DNA from: Nilaparvata lugens
Taxonomy: Eukaryota; Arthropoda; Insecta; Hemiptera; Delphacidae
Assembly (NCBI RefSeq): GCF_014356525.2
Contig: NC_052515.1
Coordinates: 23,629,212-23,693,211 of the forward strand
DNA length: 64,000 nucleotides
Reading direction: 5' to 3'
The notes beneath the pieces were generated by a model, which saw nothing but the letters and a program-made list of their open reading frames with translations, was not told the origin of the DNA and made no database searches. A program made the translations under genes and the position numbers. Below, piece by piece: positions 57,805 through 64,000 of this stretch; within the stretch, counting starts at the first letter, position 1, and each line of letters opens with the position of its first letter.

Positions 57805-59090
57805 TAATTTCCATGAAACCTAATATTCCTGACTGAAATAATTTTCTAAAATTGAAGTAACCAGAAATATTCCTTTTTTATTCAGAACCTTGCCCAATCT
57901 AGTAAATGCAACCCTTCATCAAGTGTTATACAACTTTTAAAATTTCAATTTTTTCTACTATAATTTTATAATCATAGAACCCAAAACTGGTCCCCCCTAC
58001 ACATTTTAACGATCATATAAAAAAGGACCTTATTCTATAATAACCATATCGAGCCAATGGTTTTCTGTGATGATACCAGAGTTTTATCTCTGTATTTTTT
58101 CAACTTCAATTCCCAATGAACTTCAACTCACAACAATAAAAATTTATTTGATTTTTCCGTCTTAGCAAAAAGAACTACTGTACGAACTATGATGCATAAC
58201 AAGTTTATCTTGTTTTTTTTTCTAGTAAAATTTCATTTCTTGCTTTCTCACTGTTTATTAGCGTAGCGTAAGTTACAGTACTTGCAGTTACGCAACCCTG
58301 TCACGTGAGAAGAGACACCATAGAAGGTGAAATTATTTTATTAAGAAACTCATCAAATATTTATACAGAGAAAGCTGTCTTTGAGGACTTTCTTTGGCTT
58401 GCATGAAAGCTTACTGCACACGATACTCTCTTACTACACGAAACAATAACCTGAAACCTCTTCTATGTTTTTAGTTTCTTCCTTCTTATTTTTTGTGTCA
58501 CTTCCATTCATTTCTTTCTCACTTTACTGATGTTTTGTTCCTGTTGCAGTGCAATACCATTCTATAGTAAGATGCACATTCAACTGGCAGTATTCCCTTA
58601 TGAATATCTCCAATGTTTCTCATTAAACCAATCTGACAGTTCGAAATGAATATGGCAGATCGTGTGACAGGTTTTTAAATGCTTCCTTCCATCAATACGA
58701 CATGCCGATTGAGTTACTTCTTGAAAGTACAGTTTGTCAACTAACTGTTCAGTTCTGAGATTGAAAGCTTGTTGCTATGAGTTGTTTCTCAAGAGGAAGA
58801 GAAAAATGGAACTCCTTGTTTGTATTAAAAGTTACTTTCTCAATGTTGAGAAGTGTGATTTTCTACTTCATATAATTGAAATATTGTGTTTGTTCTTAAC
58901 GGGAAAATAATTACGGAATTGAGCTGCGAACTCTGCGATCTTAACATAGGGGTTTTATTGGTTTATCCTATCCTGAAATAAATAAGTTCAATTAATGATT
59001 TTTATCATGCTGTGAGTGGTTCAAGTTGATTTTCATTTATTTATCCACTAGTATGATGCTTATTTGTCTTATTTAAATTTGAACTCCTTA
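57805..59090. other. No gene; one palindromic-repeat copy
   Basis: Mostly unique AT-rich DNA. A forward F copy lies at about 58568-58665 (ACATTCAACTGGCAGTATTC, AATCTGACAGTTCGAAATGA). GTAGCGTAAGTTACAG at 58263 and CTGTCACGTGAGAAG at 58298 are isolated words. Confidence 0.45.
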
Positions 59091-59097
59091 ATAATAC

Positions 59098-59372
59098 CAT
59101 AGAGAGACAATAGCGTAAGTAGATATCCCATGGTATAGGGAATTTATGTCGTAACTTTTACTGTTATCTCAAGCCGATTGATGTCGATTATTCTCAATTT
59201 CCACTGTTTTGTTGGAGTGATAGTGTATGAACGGCACAATTTGAGAGACTACCAGCGTCACACAGCTGCATAGGAAAGAACTATGTGAACTATCGGCTTG
59301 GGATAACAGTGAAAGTTGCAACATAAACGCCCTATACCATGGGATATCTACTTATGTTATCGTTTCTCTATG
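59098..59372 (-). mobile_element. MITE of the CATAGAGAAAC family, copy 2 (275 bp)
   Basis: CATAGAGAGACAATAGCG and TATCGTTTCTCTATG ends. Internal sequence is the inverse complement of copies 1 and 3. Exact 7-bp duplication ATAATAC at 59091-59097 and 59373-59379. Confidence 0.85.
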
Positions 59373-59454
59373 ATAATACTAAACCGAATTTTATAGAATC
59401 ATTGATATTGCCCTCTTTAAATATATTTCACTTGAAAAAGTTTACCAACGAATC

Positions 59455-59655
59455 GTCATTCTTTTTCCTTTCCTTTCTCCTTCTCTTTCTCCTTCTCGTC
59501 CTACTCCTCCTTCTTCTCCTCCGCCATATCCTCATCATTCTCATACTCATTCCTACAGATTCTCTTCCACTCTTCTCTTCCTCCTTCATTCCTTCCTCCT
59601 TCTCATTCCTCCTTCTCTTCCCACTTCTTCCCTCACTCTTTGATCAATTGATCAA
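59455..59655. repeat. Pyrimidine-rich tract
   Basis: CTTTCTCCTTCTCTTTCTCC and related words; the + frame through it is an artefact. Confidence 0.7.
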
Positions 59656-59937
59656 AGCATGTCCTCTTTTTCGGCCAAATTGTTTAAGGAACATAACCAC
59701 TGCCTCTCCGCTTCCTTCCATGCGGAAAGTTGAGATGGAAGAGTGAACCTCTGGTTTTAAATATAAAACTCATCTTTTTTCTATCGTAGTCCGAGTTTAG
59801 ATCACATTTAACATCACTCCGCTGTTCTGTTTCGGCATTTGATGAAATACTACTTTATTAGCTCTCCTTACTCGTTCAACACTCATTCGTCCTTACTTTT
59901 TGAAGCACAGTATCAAGACATTCTATATCACACTATA
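59656..59937. other. No gene; partly duplicated at 60810
   Basis: TATAAAACTCATCTTTTTTCTATC-type sequence with GTAGTCCGAGTTTAGATCAC at 59760-59840 recurs at 60811-60875, so a segment of about 65 bp is repeated 1.05 kb apart. Confidence 0.6.
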
Positions 59938-60390
59938 TGGGTGGCTAGTCGGAGTAAAGGTTAACGCGCCGGTTTAATAATCGTCAGAACCCAAGTTCAA
60001 ATCTCGAACGGGGAAAAAGTTTTCGACCACAGCACAATCACATAGATACGACCACCCCGTCTTTCGGAGGAGACGATAACCGTCGGTCCCGACTTCCTAA
60101 AAAGTAGTCGTCATCATCCCTCTCACTCATTACTCACGCACAAGCCTAAGGCTAGGCGCACACCAGTTAGTCAAGACAAGACAAGACATGATCAGACACG
60201 TTAAGTCACAATACTTCACATAGTTGCTTATGAAGACATTTCTAATTGCAATGTCTGATCAGTGTGAGTTGAGTCATAAGCAACTATGTGAAGTATTGTG
60301 ACTAAACGTGTCTGATCATGTCTTGTCTTGTCTTGACTAACTGGTGTGTGCCTAACCTAAGAGTTTAGGCATCACCCTCAGTATTATTAA
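59938..60390 (+). mobile_element. tRNA-derived SINE with nested MITE
   Basis: Head: TGGCTAGTCGG (A box, 59942-59952) and AAGTTCAAATCTCG (B box, about 59993-60006). Core: GACGATAACCGTCGGTCCCG. Tail: ACTCATTACTCACGCACAAG and a short CCTAAG...TTTAGGC hairpin interrupted by the MITE at 60155-60352. The tail matches that of the SINE fragment at 6030-6150. Confidence 0.7.
60155..60352. mobile_element. Foldback MITE, 198 bp, inserted in SINE
   Basis: GGCGCACACCAGTTAGTCAA and TTGACTAACTGGTGTGTGCC ends. Arms continue GACAAGACATGATCAGACAC and TCACAATACTTCACATAGTT for about 85 bp. The flank is TA on both sides (CTA at left, TAA at right). The 2-bp TA flank suggests Tc/mariner-like insertion; a mismatched 3-bp Harbinger duplication is the alternative. 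Confidence 0.75.
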
Positions 60391-60704
60391 ATATTATTTT
60401 TTTATTGATGAAAAACAAAATGCTTCCCAAGATGATTCTAAACATCAAAGGATTTCACCTGTTACCACTGCTAGAAAATTATTCCTTTATATTGTAGCAA
60501 CGTGATTCGGTGTTCAGGAAGCATATCCCAAACACCACCTAACAGTTCCTTATGAATGAGCGGTTACCTTCCATCATTACGTATTCTCTCTTCCTCTGAT
60601 TATTCATAATTATCATCATTTTTCCTTTTCTAATTGAGTTGGCGGACGTTGATCCCTTCCCGCTTATAAGCTGTCCGCCCAGAAGCTCATGTTGAAGTAA
60701 GATA

Positions 60705-60795
60705 TTCAGATTCACTTAGAATTGTCAGCATTTCCTTCTAAATAGCATTATCACATTCCATTCAACAAACACTGACAGTTTATAGTGGATTTCAT
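60705..60795 (+). repeat. Palindromic repeat F, single copy
   Basis: CAGATTCACTTAGAATTGTC, AGCATTTCCTTC, CATTCCATTCAACAAACACT and GACAGTTTATAGTGGATTTC. Confidence 0.65.
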
Positions 60796-60877
60796 TCAAT
60801 TTTTATTAGTATAAAACTTACCTTTTTTCTATCGTAGTCCGAGTTTAGATCAGATTTAACATCAACCCACTGTTCTA

Positions 60878-61762
60878 ACCAAATTCAAATTCAAATTCAA
60901 ATTGAGTTTATCCACAGAAATCATTACAAATACAGTACACATGTATAAATAATATAAATACTTGTGAATTTTCCCCACATAGACAAGTCTGTGTGTGGGG
61001 AAAGAGTTCTAATGTAAAACAACTTGTTACTAAAAAGAAATTATAAATATTTACAATATAACTTGAAAAATAAAGTTTAACATGGCACACAAGATAAAAT
61101 TTAGAACTTTGAACAATTATAAATTATGAGCAATATATTGATGATATATATGATGATGAATACAAGAAGATATATTTATATACATAGTATCAAAATCGGT
61201 AAGAGGAGTAGATGAGCTGATCAGCGACATCCCTGCCGGTTCAAGTAACCACATATTTAAAAATCTCTTGTATATGTTAAGGCTAAGGGTTCTATTGCTT
61301 TATGTGGGCGGTATATTTCTATAAAGAATGTGGCATATGTAAGGACTATGAATCTATTGCAGTTGCTAACTAATCTGGGTTGTAGAATTCCAAATAATTC
61401 ATATTACGTGTTTGATAGGATGGATAAGAGGATAAATATAGCATTTTTATTACTTCGGATGAAAATTAAAAGTGATTTTATGTATAGCTGTCGCACATCA
61501 GGACCTGAAATTCTTGATAGGCCAGTTTCTGTCGGATAGCGACTATCCTGGTTCAAGCAAGTCTTTATGATTGCTCGCTGTGCGATTCCGACAGCTCTCA
61601 AAGTGAAGAGACGCCTCCCACCCAGGCCAGGATTCCATAATTTATAATTGATTGAACATAGGCGAAGTATGTCCTTCTCAATTGATTGACTGAAAGAACC
61701 TCCCTCAACTGTCGAAAGGCATATATTAGTCTACGAATGCGACATTTGAGGTATTCCTCAAT
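60878..61762 (-). mobile_element. LINE (Jockey/CR1-like) 3' end with reverse-transcriptase C-terminus, frameshifted
   Basis: Reading the minus strand from 61760: EEYLKCRIRRLIYAFRQL, then NQLRRTYFAYVQSIINYG and ILAWVGG, the RT-connection region typical of Jockey/CR1-type LINEs. A stop/frameshift near 61600 shifts the frame to LRAVGIAQRAIIKTCLNQ, RYPTETGLSRISGPDVRQ and LYIKSLLIFIRSNKNA (61404-61601). After another frame change, residues such as QPRLVSNC and YRPHKAIEPL continue the usual C-terminal order. The 3' UTR runs to an (AATTTG)n tail at 60878-60904. 5' truncated near 61762. A dead retrotransposon copy. Confidence 0.75.
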
Positions 61763-61869
61763 GTATCAATGTGTCAATGTATAAACATAACCGTTTATAC
61801 ACTTAATGAAATTCTGCTTTATTGTCTTCCCTTACTCATTCAAGTCTCACTCCTCCCCCTTTGAAGCAC

Positions 61870-62003
61870 GTTATCATAATATTCCTATAAGTATCATCAA
61901 TTCTTTCTATTCAAACAATGCTGACAGTTTCAAATGAATCTCGTGAAATCTTTATTAGTGAGATTCACTTAATACTATCAGTATTCTGAATAAGGATCTC
62001 CAA
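61870..62003 (+). repeat. Palindromic repeat F, one copy plus half of a second
   Basis: TTCTATTCAAACAATGCTGA-CAGTTTCAAATGAATCTCG, then GTGAGATTCACTTAATACTA and TCAGTATTCTGAATAAGGAT. The second copy is broken at 62003 by the element at 62004 and seems to resume at 62806 with TAACACTTCTCATTCA. Confidence 0.6.
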
Positions 62004-62805
62004 GGGCCAGTTGCACGTACGTCTGTTAAATATGGACATTAATGCTGATTAACAAATCAGCGTTAGTTTTACTGTGGATTCATTTCTGTTCCACAAAGAT
62101 CGGTTAGTTTTTAATACCGATTAAGTTTTCCGGTTAACTAACCAAGATTTTAACTGTGTCACAGTCCGGCAACACTGTAATTTAACCGACTGATGTTATT
62201 ATTCTGAACTAATGGCACAAAATTGAGGTTATGTTATTGAAGCGGTGACCATTCATTAGGCATGCGCCATAAAAATGTGCTGTCTGTCGCCAGTGTCAAG
62301 TGCTCTCTGCAGACGAACCAGATCTTAAACTAACCTCAAAAATCAGAATCTAATTTTGAATGCTAATATCAGCTAAATACACTTCTCTATTTCATTAAAG
62401 GATGAAATTCATACATATATTTTGCTCATACTTTGAATTTTGTAGTTTTTTTTACCAAAAACTAATTGTAAGACAGCTATCAGTAGATAGGCTACCTAAT
62501 CGGCGTTAGTTGGATTTATTTCCCCGTGAATGGCCTGTTGAAAATCTTATAAGTCGATTAGTTTAACCGGCGTTATTTTTCGATTTTTACCTTTGTGCAA
62601 CCAAATTTTCTTCACTTCAGCTAATCGCCGTTAAAATGGTGCTAACTAATCTGAATTAAATTTTTTCACGCAGGTTAGTTTAAACGGCGTTATCGCTTGA
62701 AATTTCTATTTTGTGCAACCCAAATGCATTGGTTAGCGCTGATAGCGATTAACGTGTAGCATTTAATCGTGATTGAACGTTAACCGACGTACGTGCAACT
62801 GGCCC
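62004..62805. mobile_element. Harbinger-type non-autonomous element, 802 bp
   Basis: Termini GGGCCAGTTGCACGTACGTC and GACGTACGTGCAACTGGCCC are perfect inverse complements. Flanks CAA and TAA fit a 3-bp duplication with one change. The interior contains many GGCGTTA / TAACCG words (for example TTAACCGGCGTTA near 62572 and AACGGCGTTATCGC near 62683), suggesting internal subterminal repeats. No transposase frame. Confidence 0.75.
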
Positions 62806-62819
62806 TAACACTTCTCATT

Positions 62820-63050
62820 CATTTATTTATTTATATTTTTTACAAAGAAGCACTGATTGGGAGAGAAGCACTAAGGATACTCCTTGTACTATTTCTCTCC
62901 CAAATTTAAATAACATTTTAAAAGTCCAAAATAGGGTTATGATTTCACTTTACTAACATTTAGTTCATTTTCACTCAAAAACAACGAAAACAGAGATGTT
63001 TAAATTTTGACGGTTGAAAACAGAATAAAAAACAAAAATATAACCAATGA
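62820..63050 (-). repeat. LINE/SINE 3' tail with terminal hairpin (family G, copy 8)
   Basis: On the minus strand CGTCAAAATTTAAACATCTC, CATAACCCTATTTTGGACTT, GGGAGAGAAATAGTACAAGG, AGTATCCTTAGTGCTTCTCT-CCC and an AATAAATAAAT tail. Confidence 0.65.
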
Positions 63051-63074
63051 CAGTATTATGTGTATCTCATTTCA

Positions 63075-63560
63075 TCGCTATAGTGAGATTCCCTGTCAGC
63101 ACTCCATATAATCCATCTCTAACACTTCCCATTCAAACATTCTGACAGTTTGACGTGAATATTATTTCATCGTTATAGTAAGATCATAGAGAAACAATAG
63201 CATAAGTAGATATCCCATGGTATAGGGCGTTTATGTCGCAACTTTTACTGTTATCTCAAGCTGATAGTCCAGGTAGTTCTTTCCCGTGAAGCTGTGTGAC
63301 GCTGGTAGTCTCTCATATTGTGCCGTTCATACACTCTTACCCGGTCAAAACAGTAAAAATCTACAATAATCGACAGTAATCTGCTTGAGATAACAGTAAA
63401 AGTTGCGACATAAATGCCCTATACCATGGGATATCTACTTACGCTATTGTTTCTCTATGGTAAGATTCACTTTGAAGTTTAGACACTGACAGCTTCCCGT
63501 ATAAGTATCATTAACGCTGCCCATTCAATCAATCAATGCTGACCGTTTGAGGTTAATCTC
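63075..63560 (+). repeat. Palindromic repeat F copies split by a MITE
   Basis: CCCATTCAAACATTCTGACA-GTTTGACGTGAATATT precedes the MITE at 63185-63459. GGTAAGATTCACTTTGAAGT, GACACTGACAGCTTCCC and CAATGCTGACCGTTTGAGGT follow it. The MITE target GTAAGAT lies in the linker between two F units. Confidence 0.65.
63185..63459 (+). mobile_element. MITE of the CATAGAGAAAC family, copy 3 (275 bp)
   Basis: CATAGAGAAACAATAGC and GCTATTGTTTCTCTATG ends, internal sequence nearly identical to copy 1 (27026-27303). Exact 7-bp duplication GTAAGAT at 63178-63184 and 63460-63466. Confidence 0.9.
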
Positions 63561-63749
63561 ACTGAGACATCTCTCAGGCATGAAGATGCCTGTGCTATGG
63601 CCAAACACGTAACAGTACCGTATATTAGCGCGATCAGCCATCAGTGTGAATGGCTTGCCTTATGCAAATGCGAATAATAAAATCGTGGCCTGGCCGAATC
63701 ACACAGCGTGATGTTGTTGTTGTTGTTGTTTTCAGCAACAATTGTTCAC
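63561..63749. other. No gene; CpG-bearing spacer with (GTT)n
   Basis: Contains GTACCGTATATTAGCGCGAT and a short (GTT)n run at about 63713-63731. Confidence 0.4.
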
Positions 63750-63850
63750 TAAAGTGAAATTCATTTTAAACTGTCAGCATTTCTTATGGAGGTAGGATCA
63801 GGGCTTCTCATTCGTTCAACAAATGTTCGCAGTTTGAAGTTGTTAAAGAA
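63750..63850 (+). repeat. Palindromic repeat F, single copy
   Basis: AAAGTGAAATTCATTTTAAA-CTGTCAGCATTTC, GGGCTTCTCATTCGTTCAAC and TTCGCAGTTTGAAGTTG. Confidence 0.6.
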
Positions 63851-64000
63851 GGATTGTAACAGCACACGCGAATTGAAATGCGTGATCGTGTGTGTGACGC
63901 GGTTTTCTTCTTGACAAATACATGGGAAACGTATGGGATATCTGTTAGATGCGAGGGTGAAGAGGTAAACGAAAATAGAATGTAGAATAGGGAGAGGGAA

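Overview
This is eukaryotic DNA, and almost none of it codes for protein. It is AT-rich. It carries polypyrimidine blocks, long microsatellites, tRNA-derived SINEs, LINE tails, MITEs and foldback elements, and no dense gene array. The repeat content (DUF4817 fragment, insect-type SINE core with the GTCGGTCCCG motif, Helitron-like ends rich in GCGAGCGAAGCGAGC, RTE-like tails) suggests an insect, most likely a hemipteran such as a planthopper. That assignment is an inference from remembered repeat styles, not a database result.

Genes. I see no complete protein-coding gene. Three signals on the + strand may belong to host genes: a 121-bp open segment bounded by AG and GT (12506-12626) whose translation faintly resembles the beta-propeller of dipeptidyl-peptidase-IV-like proteins; a CpG-bearing region (13100-13761) with an NRF1-like site, insect initiator motifs and a strong GTGAGT donor, which looks like a promoter plus non-coding first exon; and an acceptor fused directly to a donor (44191/44192) that resembles a recursive-splicing ratchet point. 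Together they would fit a window lying mostly inside a long intron of a + strand gene. RNA-seq or protein alignment would have to decide this.

Layout. 0-12 kb: a DUF4817 transposon-derived ORF cut by a SINE, LINE 3' tails, an array of a dispersed palindromic repeat, a hAT MITE and an RTE-like tail. 12-17 kb: the exon and promoter candidates and one non-repetitive island with regulatory character. 17-22 kb: a PIF/Harbinger MITE, then more than 3 kb of pyrimidine-rich sequence containing a (GAA)n tract. 22-33 kb: two foldbacks related to Penelope-type terminal repeats, (CT)n arrays, a 278-bp MITE, another foldback, a Helitron-like element and a LINE C-terminal remnant. 33-46 kb: mostly unique AT-rich DNA with conserved-element-like islands, a fourfold tandem of about 170 bp, a SINE, and a hammerhead-ribozyme-like motif. 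46-64 kb: two large foldbacks, a 1.1-kb purine tract, recent tandem duplications, a SINE with a nested MITE, a frameshifted LINE reverse-transcriptase C-terminus, an 802-bp Harbinger-type element, and two more copies of the 275-bp MITE.

The most notable structures are: (1) a 275-278 bp MITE family with three copies, each with perfect 7-bp target duplications; (2) foldbacks with 12-13 bp flanking direct repeats and 31-44 bp extensions, whose relatives carry hammerhead-like cores, as expected of Penelope-like element terminal repeats; (3) a roughly 90-115 bp palindromic repeat at 16 or more loci, twice used as a landing site by other elements; (4) a retroelement 3' tail that ends in a hairpin whose stem appears to covary between copies.
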